From contig NZ_JANXWD010000028.1 in the NCBI RefSeq assembly GCF_025351295.1, positions 1-40,663 on the forward strand: 40,663 nucleotides of DNA, read 5' to 3'. The DNA is from Phenylobacterium sp. GTDB lineage: Bacteria > Pseudomonadota > Alphaproteobacteria > Caulobacterales > Caulobacteraceae. A program made the position numbers and the translations under genes. Under the pieces are notes generated by a model. It made no database searches. It was given only the letters and a program-made list of their open reading frames with translations, and was not told the origin of the DNA. Below are positions 1 to 7,530 of the stretch, piece by piece. Positions within the stretch are counted from its first letter, which is position 1, and each line of letters starts with the position of its first letter.

Positions 1-1
1 C

Positions 2-24
2 CCCTCCTCCATCGAGGAGGAGGG
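2..24. repeat. Palindromic repeat, partial copy at window edge
   Basis: A perfect 9-bp inverted repeat, CCCTCCTCC (2-10) and GGAGGAGGG (16-24), with loop ATCGA. Almost the same hairpin, with the same loop, forms the outer end of the paired-arm element at 32548-32698. This is therefore probably the right-hand end of another copy whose remainder lies outside the window. It may also act as a terminator for an upstream gene; no U-tract follows. Confidence 0.55.
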
Positions 25-50
25 ACGCCATGTCCTGCAACGGCGGAGAT

Positions 51-115
51 ACCGTACGTTCAAACGCGCCCGGCTAGGGTTTCGGCCGTACCGACCGTAC
101 CATACGCTCAAACCG
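51..115. promoter_or_regulatory. Direct repeats upstream of the transporter, candidate operator
   Basis: Two similar 17-base stretches in the same orientation, ACCGTACGTTCAAACGC (51-67) and ACCATACGCTCAAACCG (99-115), are spaced 48 bp apart in the leader of the transporter gene. They share the core TACG(T/C)TCAAAC. Tandem same-strand boxes fit a binding site for an activator or repressor. The factor is unknown; the HxlR protein encoded downstream is one candidate. Confidence 0.3.
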
Positions 116-185
116 ATTGACGGCTCCGAACCCCTCCCGCACCCTGCCGGCCGCAGACGGCAAAGCCGCGCATCGGAGGAAGCCC

Positions 186-1673
186 TTGTCCCATGAGATC
201 CCCGCACCGGTCGGTGCGCGACGGCTGAGCGCTTCGACGCGATGGTTCTACGGCTTCGGCTCGGTCGCGTTCGGGGTGAAGGACAACGGCTTCTCCTACT
301 TCCTGGCCTTCTTCTATGCGCAGGTGGTGGGCGTGCCGGCCCGGACCGTCGGGTTCGCCATCATGCTGGCCCTGGTGATCGACGCCTTCGTCGACCCGCT
401 GGTCGGCCAGCTGTCGGACAACACCCGCTCGCGATGGGGACGCCGGCACCCGTGGATGTATGCGGCGGCCATTCCCGTGGCGGTCAGCTACCTGCTGATC
501 TGGAACCCGCCGACCGGGTGGAGCCAGACCGGGCAGGTCGTCTACCTCGTGGCCGTGGCGGTGCTGATCCGCAGCTTCATCAGCTGCTACGAGATCCCCT
601 CGGCGGCGCTCGCCGCGGAACTGACCACCGAATACGACGAGCGGACGCGCCTGCTCAGCTATCGCTACCTGTTCGGATGGGTCGGCGGCCTGGCCATGTA
701 CGGCCTGGCGCTGTTCGTCTTCCTGAAGCCCACCGCGAAATACGCCGTCGGCCAGCTCAATCCCGCCGGCTATGCGCACTATGGGATGTTCGCGGCCGGG
801 CTGATGCTGTTCGCCATCCTGGTCACCTCGATCGGCACCCACCGCCAGATCCCCCACCTGCGAGACCCGCCGCAGCGGCGGGTCACCCTGGGCCGGCTGG
901 CTCGCGAGATGGTCGGCGCCATGGCCAACCGCAACTTCCTGATGATCCTGGCGTCAGCCTTCTTCCTCTACGCCGGGATCGGCCTGGGTTTCGCGATCAA
1001 CCTCTACTTCTCCACCTACTTCTGGGAGTTCAGCGCCGCCGAGATCGGCCTGTTCGCCCTGTCGAGCCTGACGGCCGCGATCCTCGCCTTCATCGTCGCC
1101 CCGCGACTGGCGCAGCGCTTCGAGAAGCGGGCGGTCGCCATGCTGCTGCTGCCCGCCGGGCTGGCCTTCTCCATCGGCCCGATCTCGCTGCGCCTGCTGG
1201 GCGCCTTCCCGGCCAACGACTCGCCGCTGATCTTCGGGACGATCTTCGTCACCAATATCCTGGCGGTCGGCCTGGGGATCATCGCCAACATCCTGTTCTC
1301 CTCGATGATCGCCGACGTCGTGGAGGACTCCGAGCTGAAGACCGGGCGGCGGCAGGAGGGCCTGTTCTTCGCTGCCATCGCCTTCGCCGCCAAGGCCACG
1401 ACGGGGTTCGGCATCTTCGCCTCCGGCCTGATCATCTCGTCGATCCACTTCCCGGTCGGGGTCAAGCCTGGGGCGATCGATCCGGCCATCGTCCATGCCC
1501 TGGGCCAGGTCTATGTCCCGACCCAGATCGTGCTGTACGGGACCGCCACCCTGCTGCTGCTGGGGTATGGCATCAGCCGGTCCAGCCACCACGACACCCT
1601 GCGCAAACTGGCCGCCGCGGCAGACCTGGTTCAGGAGGGCGAACCGGCGTCCGCGACGGGGAGGCTGGCCTGA
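186..1673 (+). CDS. MFS transporter, glycoside-pentoside-hexuronide (GPH) cation symporter family
   Basis: A 495-residue inner-membrane protein of the MelB/YicJ-like GPH family, which imports glycosides or sugars with H+ or Na+. The sequence has about twelve hydrophobic segments. It also has the family's N-terminal signature (FGxKDNGFSYF, then a loop with DNTRSRWGRRHPW) and a mid-protein basic loop near RDPPQRR. I chose TTG at 186 because GGAGGA (175-180) lies five bases before it. A TTG at 117 would add 23 residues but has no visible ribosome site, and the ATG at 193 is out of frame. The gene is followed 37 bp later by an HxlR regulator on the same strand, so the two may share a transcript. 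Family assignment is firm; the substrate cannot be told, and related proteins in this lineage carry plant-derived oligosaccharides. Confidence 0.88.
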   Translation: MSHEIPAPVGARRLSASTRWFYGFGSVAFGVKDNGFSYFLAFFYAQVVGVPARTVGFAIMLALVIDAFVDPLVGQLSDNTRSRWGRRHPWMYAAAIPVAVSYLLIWNPPTGWSQTGQVVYLVAVAVLIRSFISCYEIPSAALAAELTTEYDERTRLLSYRYLFGWVGGLAMYGLALFVFLKPTAKYAVGQLNPAGYAHYGMFAAGLMLFAILVTSIGTHRQIPHLRDPPQRRVTLGRLAREMVGAMANRNFLMILASAFFLYAGIGLGFAINLYFSTYFWEFSAAEIGLFALSSLTAAILAFIVAPRLAQRFEKRAVAMLLLPAGLAFSIGPISLRLLGAFPANDSPLIFGTIFVTNILAVGLGIIANILFSSMIADVVEDSELKTGRRQEGLFFAAIAFAAKATTGFGIFASGLIISSIHFPVGVKPGAIDPAIVHALGQVYVPTQIVLYGTATLLLLGYGISRSSHHDTLRKLAAAADLVQEGEPASATGRLA

Positions 1674-1682
1674 CCGGGCGCC

Positions 1683-1718
1683 GCTTGCAAAGCCCCGAAC
1701 CGATGCAAATATGCAAGC
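1683..1718. promoter_or_regulatory. Inverted repeat at the HxlR gene start, candidate autoregulatory operator
   Basis: GCTTGCA (1683-1689) and TGCAAGC (1712-1718) form a perfect 7-bp inverted repeat. A further TGCAA copy at 1704-1708 gives the tandem ATGCAAATATGCAA. The right arm overlaps the ATG at 1711. HxlR proteins are dimers that often bind palindromes at their own promoters, so autoregulation is a reasonable inference. Confidence 0.35.
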
Positions 1719-2223
1719 AGTCATGGCCGAGTCGCACACGCTCAGATCCGGTTGCCCGATCAACCTCACGCTCGAGATCCTGGGTGACCGCTGGAGCCTG
1801 CTGGTGCTGCGCGACATGATGTTCGGCGACCGCCGCCACTTCCGCGAGCTATTGGGCCGGTCGGAGGAGGGGATCGCCTCCAACATCCTGGCCGACCGGC
1901 TGAAGCGGCTGATGGCGCAGGGGATGATCACCCGCGCCGACGACCCCAGCCACAAGCAGAAGGCCATCTACAGCCTGAGCGAACAGGCTATCCAGCTGGT
2001 CCCGATCCTGGCGCTGATCGGCGGCTGGGGCTCGAAGCACCTGGCGGTCACCGAGGACCTGTCGATCCGCGCGAAACTGCTGGAGGCGGGCGGGCCGCCG
2101 ATGTGGGAGGCCTTCATGGACGAACTGCGCCGCCGCCACCTGGGCCAGCCCGGCGAGGGCCGCTCGGTCCTGGCGGAACTACAGGCGGCGTACGAAGATG
2201 TCGTGGCGCGCGGTGGGGGCTAA
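1711..2223 (+). CDS. HxlR-family winged-helix transcriptional regulator
   Basis: A 170-residue protein whose first ~110 residues match the HxlR family: SGCPINLTLEILGDRWSLLVL at 13-33, followed by MFGDRRHFRELL, then ASNILADRLKRL and a wing. Cys15 sits where many HxlR members carry a redox- or aldehyde-sensing cysteine. The C-terminal ~60 residues (the 'trailing' helix with WEAFMDELRRRHLG) may help dimerisation. ATG at 1711 is used; a second in-frame ATG lies at 1723. It follows the GPH transporter gene and probably regulates it or itself through the inverted repeat around its start codon. Its stop codon overlaps the stop of the convergent methyltransferase gene by 4 bp. The family call is firm; ligand and targets are unknown. 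Confidence 0.88.
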   Translation: MQAVMAESHTLRSGCPINLTLEILGDRWSLLVLRDMMFGDRRHFRELLGRSEEGIASNILADRLKRLMAQGMITRADDPSHKQKAIYSLSEQAIQLVPILALIGGWGSKHLAVTEDLSIRAKLLEAGGPPMWEAFMDELRRRHLGQPGEGRSVLAELQAAYEDVVARGGG

Positions 2224-2930
2224 GCCCGCCGCGGGTATTCCGACCGCACCACCTCGGCCACATCGATGTCCCAGCGCAGCTTGTCGGCGTCGTAGTCGTG
2301 GGTCTTGCGGGCGATGACGGCCACCGCCAGATGCATATCGAAGGCGTAGATGCCGCGGGTCGGGGCGTCGGCGACTAGGCTGTAGAGCTTGGCCGGCAGG
2401 CCTTCGGTCGCGCGCACCAGCTCGAAGCCTGTGTCGGGCACGAACAGGTGCGCCAGCCCCGCCACCGGAAACCGCCAGAAGTCCCACGGCAGCTCGTGCG
2501 CCGGCCAGGTCGGGTGGGTGGAGATGAACAGATAGCCGCCGGGCTTCAGCACCCGGTTCATCTCCAGCACCGCCTTCCAGGGATAGACCAGGTGCTCGAA
2601 CACTGAGACGCAGAACACCGCGTCGACCGAGCCCGGCGCCACCGATTTCGACAGGGCGTGGACGTCCGCCACCAGGTCGACGCCCTCGCCGGGGTGGATG
2701 TCGCAGCCGATGAACCGGCCGGCGTTCGCAAACAGGTGACCGCGGGTGATCCCCGTGACGTTGCGCGCGCCCAGTTCCAGCACCGTGGGCGACTCCATGG
2801 CGGCCACAAGCTCGAGGAACTCGGGAAACACCGCGTGATAGGGATCTGGCCCAGTCCGCCGCAGGGGCCAGTGAAACAGATCCGCAACCGCGGCGTGGGC
2901 CTGTCTCAAGCGGGCTGCGACACGCGACAT
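2220..2930 (-). CDS. Class I SAM-dependent methyltransferase (Methyltransf_11 type)
   Basis: A 236-residue cytosolic protein with a Rossmann methyltransferase core. SAM motif I is VLELGARNVTG (50-60), the acidic post-I position is in IGCDIHPGEGVD (74-85), and the VSVFEHLVYP and NRVLKPGGYLFI stretches (108-137) are the usual motifs IV-VI. The W/H-rich stretch 139-153 may form part of the substrate pocket. The acceptor is not evident. It is the last gene of a loose minus-strand series (winged-helix protein, XRE regulator, YceI, this gene) separated by 56-156 bp, so co-transcription is uncertain. It ends in a tail-to-tail 4-bp overlap with the HxlR gene. Methyltransferases of this kind modify sugars, lipids or quinones; none can be preferred. 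Confidence 0.8.
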   Translation of the reverse strand: MSRVAARLRQAHAAVADLFHWPLRRTGPDPYHAVFPEFLELVAAMESPTVLELGARNVTGITRGHLFANAGRFIGCDIHPGEGVDLVADVHALSKSVAPGSVDAVFCVSVFEHLVYPWKAVLEMNRVLKPGGYLFISTHPTWPAHELPWDFWRFPVAGLAHLFVPDTGFELVRATEGLPAKLYSLVADAPTRGIYAFDMHLAVAVIARKTHDYDADKLRWDIDVAEVVRSEYPRRA

Positions 2931-2986
2931 CGGGCGACCTCGGCGGGGGCGAAGGCCGCGACAGTAGGGGCCGTCGCCCCGGCCGC

Positions 2987-3646
2987 CTACTTCTTGGTGA
3001 ACTCGCCCTCGATGGCGACGTCGATCAGGTCGCCGACGCCCATGGTCGTGCCCGGCGCCGGCAGGCCGTAGGCGATGCCGAACTCCGAGCGCCTGAACGA
3101 CCCCTTGGCGGAGACGCCGATGCGGGCGCCCATCGGGTCCATGCCGCCGGCTTTGTAGCCGCCGTTGAACGTGGCCTCGAGCGTCACCGGCCGGGTCACG
3201 CCATGCAGGGTCAGGTCGCCGGTGATCCGCGCGGTCCGGGCGCCGGTCGGCTCGACCTTGGTGGACCGGAAGGTGATCCGCGGGAACTTCGCGGTCTCCA
3301 GGAACTCCGTCTCGACCTGGGCGTCGAAGTTGAGCTTGGCGGGGTCCGGATAGTTGGTCTGCAGCGAGCCGGCGTCGATCGTCGCCGTCACGCTCTGGGC
3401 GCCCGGGTTGGCCGGGTCGAAGGCCAGCTTGCCGTCCAGCCGGGTGAAGCGCGCGGTGTAGTGCGACAGGCCCATATGATCGATGCGGAAGTTCAAACTG
3501 GTGTGCGCCGGGTCCATCGTATATTCGCCCGCCGGCGCATCGGCCGGGGCCTGGGGTGCAGCAGCAGCCTCCCGGGCCGGCTTAGGGGCCGGGGAACAGG
3601 CGCTGAGCAGGGCGGCGAGCGCGATCAGCGATGGCAGGGCGTTCAT
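2987..3646 (-). CDS. YceI-family lipoprotein
   Basis: A 219-residue protein with a lipoprotein signal: a short hydrophobic run ending LLSAC with the lipidated cysteine at 17, then an Ala/Pro-rich spacer to about residue 40. The YceI lipocalin-like beta-barrel follows, marked by YTMDPAHTSLNFRIDHMGLSH, FRSTKVEPTG, GDLTLHGVTRPVTLEA and the C-terminal FRRSEFGIAYG. YceI proteins bind isoprenoid or other amphiphilic lipids in the periplasm. The lipobox predicts membrane anchoring, while many YceI proteins are soluble. A GGGAG ribosome site precedes the ATG. No neighbour explains its ligand. Confidence 0.9.
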   Translation of the reverse strand: MNALPSLIALAALLSACSPAPKPAREAAAAPQAPADAPAGEYTMDPAHTSLNFRIDHMGLSHYTARFTRLDGKLAFDPANPGAQSVTATIDAGSLQTNYPDPAKLNFDAQVETEFLETAKFPRITFRSTKVEPTGARTARITGDLTLHGVTRPVTLEATFNGGYKAGGMDPMGARIGVSAKGSFRRSEFGIAYGLPAPGTTMGVGDLIDVAIEGEFTKK

Positions 3647-3755
3647 GGCGGGCTCCCGGTGGCGGACGATGCATCAAAGACGCGGCGCCCCGCACTTCCC
3701 ACCCTGCTCTACTCTGGCAAGCTGGCCCTCCTCATGAAGAGCAGGCAAGCGCTCG

Positions 3756-4199
3756 TCAGCTTTCCTCGGCGACCACCCGGACCAGTTCGACGATCTTACG
3801 CCGGATGGCGGCCTCGGCGATGCGCGGGAAGCACGCCATCAGTTCGATGCCATCGGTGGAGAGCATGAAGTCCTGGGCCGCGTCACGCTGGGCGTTGGCG
3901 GCGTCCTGGTCGCCCAGGCCATCGTAGAAATAGGCGATCGGCGTGCGCAGCGCGCCTGCGATTTCCCACAGCTTGGAGGCGGAGACGCGGTTGGCGCCGC
4001 GCTCGTACTTCTGCACCTGCTGGAAGGTGATGCCGAGCGCCTCGGCCAGACGCTCCTGGCTGACGCCCATCTCCTTGCGGCGCATGCGGATGCGCACACC
4101 GACATGGCGGTCGACCGGGTGGGGGCCTTCGCCCCGGCCCACGCTGGCGTCGCCAAGCACGGCGACGGCTTCAAGGTCTCGTTCCAATGGCTTCGTCAT
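3756..4199 (-). CDS. XRE/Cro-CI family regulator, PraR/PhrR-like
   Basis: A 147-residue regulator. Residues ~28-88 (HPVDRHVGVRIRMRRKEM, then SQERLAEALGITFQQVQKYE and ANRVSASKLWEIAGAL) match the Cro/CI helix-turn-helix of the alphaproteobacterial PraR/PhrR group, known in rhizobia for control of quorum sensing and stress genes. The C-terminal ~55 residues are alpha-helical. I start at the ATG of MTKPLERD at 4199, because GGCCGGGAA lies just upstream and homologues begin shortly before HPVDRHVG; an in-frame extension to 4262 seems unlikely. A GGCGCG/CGCGCC inverted repeat (4214-4230) precedes the gene. The specific role in this organism is unknown. Confidence 0.85.
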   Translation of the reverse strand: MTKPLERDLEAVAVLGDASVGRGEGPHPVDRHVGVRIRMRRKEMGVSQERLAEALGITFQQVQKYERGANRVSASKLWEIAGALRTPIAYFYDGLGDQDAANAQRDAAQDFMLSTDGIELMACFPRIAEAAIRRKIVELVRVVAEES

Positions 4200-4355
4200 G
4201 TTCCCGGCCTGTTGGCGCGGGGATCGCGCCACCCCCCGATGGAACGACCCCCGCTTCTGCACCTCCCCCGAGGTACGTCCATAAGTTGAGGCACGGTGGC
4301 GCCCTTGGAAAACCCGCGCCTACCCATTTTGGGGGTATCCCACGTTCCCGTTTCG
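4200..4355. promoter_or_regulatory. Intergenic leader of the XRE regulator with inverted repeat
   Basis: This 156-bp gap has no convincing ORF. It holds a perfect 6-bp inverted repeat, GGCGCG (4214-4219) and CGCGCC (4225-4230), 15 bp before the XRE start. It also holds an AT-richer patch near 4325-4345 (CCCATTTTGGGGGTATCCC) that may contain the promoter on the minus strand. Confidence 0.3.
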
Positions 4356-5318
4356 TCAGGCCGCGCCGCGCAGCGCCAGAATCTCGCGTTCCCACTCGGA
4401 GAGAACGCTGAAATCCGCCAATCCGGCGTAGAGGCGATGCAGGTGCGACTCATTGTCCACCATGAACTGGATGAAGGCCGTGCCCGCCAAAACCCGCGCC
4501 GGCACGCGATAGCCGTCCCCGATCCGCTCGCAGATGTCGGCCTTGGCCAGTTGGGCCAGGTGGCGGCGGACCGTCTCCGGCGGGATGCCCAGCCGCTCGG
4601 AGAGCGTAGCGGCGCGGACCAGCCGGCGCTGGCTGTCGGGAACGAAAGCGGCCGGAGACCAGTCGGTGTCGGGCTCGCCGCCCTCGCTGTCCGGCATGTG
4701 CCCGGTATTGGCCTGGATCACGTCCATCAGGATCAGGCCGGTCACCAGGTCGCCCACGTGCGCGCTCAGCGGCTCGGCCAGCCGCAGCACATAGTCGGAC
4801 GACAGCCGGATCACCAGCCGGACCGGCGGATGGTCCGGGTCGAAAGGCGGCCCGTTCGGCCGCGGCAGGTCGTCCAGCATGCCGATGCCTCGCAGCCGGA
4901 AATAGAGGTTGCGGACCAGGGCGTAGTTCGCCTCCGCCGCCATCCGGTAGAACGGCGAGTTGAGCGGCGCGGTCGGGATGATCACCCCCTTGGGCGTGGC
5001 CTTGACGATGCCGACCTCGACCAGGGCCGCGATCCGCCGCCGGGCGGTCTCGAACGGGATGCGCAGGGAGTTGGCGATGGCGCTGATGCTGACCGGCCGG
5101 CGCAGCTCGTCCGGCGGCGGCTGGTCCAGGCTGGCGTAGGTCCGCTGCAGCAGCGGGCTGCGGGTGATCTGGGCGACATTGGCCTGGCTGATGGCGGCCA
5201 TCAGCAGGCCGTCGATCACGTCGCGGCCGAACCCGCCCAGCTTCACCAGGTCCAGGGCAAAGCCGTTCGCGAGGCGCGCCGCCACGCGGATGCTGCTGTG
5301 GGGCGCCTGCCGCGCCAT
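4356..5318 (-). CDS. Unrecognised protein with two tandem winged-helix modules (internal duplication)
   Basis: A 320-residue protein that I cannot assign to a named family. It is built from two copies of a ~158-residue module. Helix DVIDGLLMAAISQAN (33-47) matches DLVTGLILMDVIQAN (190-204). The helix-turn-helix plus wing SISAIANSLRIPFETARRRI (77-96) matches AATLSERLGIPPETVRRHL (236-254). The following NSPFYRMAAEANYALVRNLY region (120-139) matches TAFIQFMVDNESHLHRLYAG (280-299). Each wing ends in a GxxIP or GYRVPA strand. No ligand-binding, catalytic or membrane segment is visible. It resembles a single-chain pseudo-dimer DNA-binding protein. The gap upstream holds an inverted repeat whose arms are three helical turns apart (5354-5390), so autoregulation is plausible. 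Confidence 0.75.
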   Translation of the reverse strand: MARQAPHSSIRVAARLANGFALDLVKLGGFGRDVIDGLLMAAISQANVAQITRSPLLQRTYASLDQPPPDELRRPVSISAIANSLRIPFETARRRIAALVEVGIVKATPKGVIIPTAPLNSPFYRMAAEANYALVRNLYFRLRGIGMLDDLPRPNGPPFDPDHPPVRLVIRLSSDYVLRLAEPLSAHVGDLVTGLILMDVIQANTGHMPDSEGGEPDTDWSPAAFVPDSQRRLVRAATLSERLGIPPETVRRHLAQLAKADICERIGDGYRVPARVLAGTAFIQFMVDNESHLHRLYAGLADFSVLSEWEREILALRGAA

Positions 5319-5353
5319 GTCGCCTATGCCCCCCGACTTAGAACGTATCGTTG

Positions 5354-5390
5354 ACCATAAACCATGTTACGGCCGGATTGGCATTATGGT
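5354..5390. promoter_or_regulatory. Inverted repeat ACCATAA-N23-TTATGGT upstream of the winged-helix protein
   Basis: ACCATAA (5354-5360) and TTATGGT (5384-5390) are perfect complements whose centres are 30 bp apart, inside an unusually AT-rich stretch between the winged-helix gene and the end of the S9 peptidase gene. It lies 36-72 bp upstream of the winged-helix start codon (5318) on the minus strand. It is a candidate operator; direct evidence of binding is absent. Confidence 0.4.
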
Positions 5391-5411
5391 GCAACCCCAA
5401 GGCGATTTAGG

Positions 5412-7442
5412 TCACCTGTATCTCTCGAACCACGCGAGAATCGCCCCGGCCTTGGCGGCGGACTGCGAGGGCCGCGAGGCGATGCCACCGTGGCTGGCCC
5501 CCGGCACCCGCACCAGGGTCGTGGGGACACCGCGCAGCTGCAGCGCGGCGAAATACTGCTCGGCCTCCGACGGTGGGGTGCGGTTGTCCTCGGTGCCGAC
5601 TACCACCAGGGTCGGCGTCTTGACGTTGCCGACCAGCGACAGCGGCGAGCGGGCCCAGTAGCCCTGGGGGTCCTCCCACGGCATCTTGCCGAACCAATAG
5701 GGGGCCATCTGGTTGTAGCCGTCGGTGGTCAGCACCTCGCTGGTCCAGTTGATCACCGGCTTCTGGGTGGCCGCGGCGCGGAACCGGTCGGTCTTGCCGA
5801 CGATCCAGGCGGTCAGCGCCCCGCCGCCGGACCCGCCGGTGACGTAGAGGTGGGCCGGGTCCACCGAGCCCTTGGCGATGGCGGCGTCCACCACGCTCAT
5901 CAGGTCGTCGTAGTCGTGGCTGGGATAGTTGCGGTCGATGGTGTTGGCGAACGCCTCGCCATAGGAGGTGGATCCCCGCGGGTTCGAATAGACCACCACA
6001 TAGCCCGCCGCCGCATAGAGCTGCATGTCGGTGGCGAAGGTCGGGCCATAGGCCGAGAACGGCCCGCCGTGGATCTCCAGGATCAGCGGGTATTTCTTCG
6101 CCGGGTCGAAGTTGGGCGGGGTGACCATCCAGGCGCCGATCGGCCGCCTGTCGTAGCTGGAGGTCACGGCCAGCGGCTCGACCCTGCCCAGCGCCTTGCC
6201 GGCCAGCAGGTCGGCGTTGAGGTCGGTCAGCCGCTGCAGCTTGCCCGCGCGCCACACGCTCAGGTCGGCGGGATGATCCGCCGCCCCGCCGGTGAAGACG
6301 ATCAGGCCGCCCTTGCCTACCGAGTACTCGCCGCCGGTGTAGGGCCGGTCGAACCCGCCGCCCGCCAGGCCCGCGAACAGGGTCTCGACCTTGCCGTCCA
6401 GCCCGACGCGGGCGAGCTTGGTGGCGCCTTCATCCTCATAGGCGACGTAGACGGACTTGCCGTCCGCCGCCCACTGCGGCGCGCCGACGCTGCGGTCCAG
6501 GCTGCCGGTCAGGACGTGGGGGTTCTTGCCGTCGTGGTCCATCAGGTAGAGCCGCTGGTTCTCGTAGCCCCGCCGCCGCGCGTCGTCGAAGCCGATGTAG
6601 GCGATCTTCGACCCGTCCGGGGAGGGAACCGCCGAGTTGTCCGGTCCGACCCGGTTGGTCAGCCGGGTCATGGCCCCGTCGGCCAGACCCACCTGGTAGA
6701 CCTCGGCCTCCTGCGGGTCGCGCTCCCAGGTCTCGGCGCGGTTGGTGGCGAACAGCACCGCCTTGCCGTCGCGGGTGAAGCTGATCGGCCCGGCGTCGTC
6801 GAACCGGCCGAAGGTGAGCTGGCGCGGCTGGCCGCCGTCGGCGGCGACCGCGAACAGGTGGTGGTAGCCCGGCTTCAGCAGCCCCTCGCCGTCGGCGCGG
6901 TAGGTGACGCGGTCGATGATACGCAGCGGTTCGGCCCACTTGGCGCCCTCGGGTTTCTTCAGCCCCGGGCCCAGCGGCTTGCCCTCGTCCACGCTCAGCA
7001 GGGTGAAGGCCAAGGTCCGGCCGTCCGGCGACCAGGCGATGTCGTTGGGGGCCTGCTCCAGGTTGGCGATCCGCGCGGAGTGGCCGGTGGCCATCCAGCG
7101 CACATAGATCTGCGCCCCGTTCGACCCGGCCGAGACATAGGCCAGCCGCGTCCCGTCCGGCGACCAGCGGGGCGACAGGTTGGCGTTGTCGTCGGCGACC
7201 ACCGGGGTCTGGGCGCCGCTGGCCGGATCGACCAGCCAGATCGAGCGGCGCGCGCGGTCGCTCATGATGTCGTTGGCGATCCGCACATAGGCGACGGCCG
7301 AGCCGTCCGGCCGCACCTGCGGATCGCTGGCCGCCTGCAGGCCGAACAGGTCGCGCGCCCCGAAGGTCCTGGACGGCCCCTCCTGGGCCGAGACAGACCC
7401 CGCGGCCAGGGCCAAAGCCGTCACCAGAACCGCCAGACGCAT
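5412..7442 (-). CDS. S9-family serine peptidase (prolyl oligopeptidase/dipeptidyl peptidase type), exported
   Basis: A 676-residue enzyme that should cleave peptides in the periplasm or outside the cell. It starts with a signal peptide (MRLAVLVTALALAAGSVSAQ), continues with a WD40-like/TolB-type beta-propeller (about 25-400) rich in xWSPDGxxLA and SPDGSKIAY repeats, and ends in an alpha/beta-hydrolase domain. The triad is visible: Ser538 in GGSGGG, Asp619 in VVGTEDN and His651 in GASHGG. ATG at 7442 is chosen because GGAGGG precedes it and the signal peptide starts there; upstream in-frame residues (to 7556) would bury the signal. It diverges from the methionine sulfoxide reductase gene. Acylaminoacyl- versus dipeptidyl-peptidase activity cannot be separated by eye. 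Confidence 0.9.
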   Translation of the reverse strand: MRLAVLVTALALAAGSVSAQEGPSRTFGARDLFGLQAASDPQVRPDGSAVAYVRIANDIMSDRARRSIWLVDPASGAQTPVVADDNANLSPRWSPDGTRLAYVSAGSNGAQIYVRWMATGHSARIANLEQAPNDIAWSPDGRTLAFTLLSVDEGKPLGPGLKKPEGAKWAEPLRIIDRVTYRADGEGLLKPGYHHLFAVAADGGQPRQLTFGRFDDAGPISFTRDGKAVLFATNRAETWERDPQEAEVYQVGLADGAMTRLTNRVGPDNSAVPSPDGSKIAYIGFDDARRRGYENQRLYLMDHDGKNPHVLTGSLDRSVGAPQWAADGKSVYVAYEDEGATKLARVGLDGKVETLFAGLAGGGFDRPYTGGEYSVGKGGLIVFTGGAADHPADLSVWRAGKLQRLTDLNADLLAGKALGRVEPLAVTSSYDRRPIGAWMVTPPNFDPAKKYPLILEIHGGPFSAYGPTFATDMQLYAAAGYVVVYSNPRGSTSYGEAFANTIDRNYPSHDYDDLMSVVDAAIAKGSVDPAHLYVTGGSGGGALTAWIVGKTDRFRAAATQKPVINWTSEVLTTDGYNQMAPYWFGKMPWEDPQGYWARSPLSLVGNVKTPTLVVVGTEDNRTPPSEAEQYFAALQLRGVPTTLVRVPGASHGGIASRPSQSAAKAGAILAWFERYR

Positions 7443-7481
7443 TCCACCCTCCCGGACGCTGAACAGGGCGGGCAGAAAATG

Positions 7482-7508
7482 CGCGCCTGCGGCCTTTGTC
7501 CAGGCGCG
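7482..7508. promoter_or_regulatory. Inverted repeat between divergent S9 peptidase and msrC
   Basis: CGCGCCTG (7482-7489) and CAGGCGCG (7501-7508) form a perfect 8-bp inverted repeat with an 11-base centre in the 88-bp divergent promoter region. It could be a shared operator or an RNA hairpin in the leader of either gene; nothing tells which. Confidence 0.3.
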
Positions 7509-7530
7509 ACCTGACGCTAAGCCAGACGCC

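Noticed and set aside
186..1673. Transporter start at TTG 117 instead of 186
   Set aside because: The 117 start lacks a ribosome site, while GGAGGA lies five bases before TTG 186; the extra 23 residues are not typical of the family.
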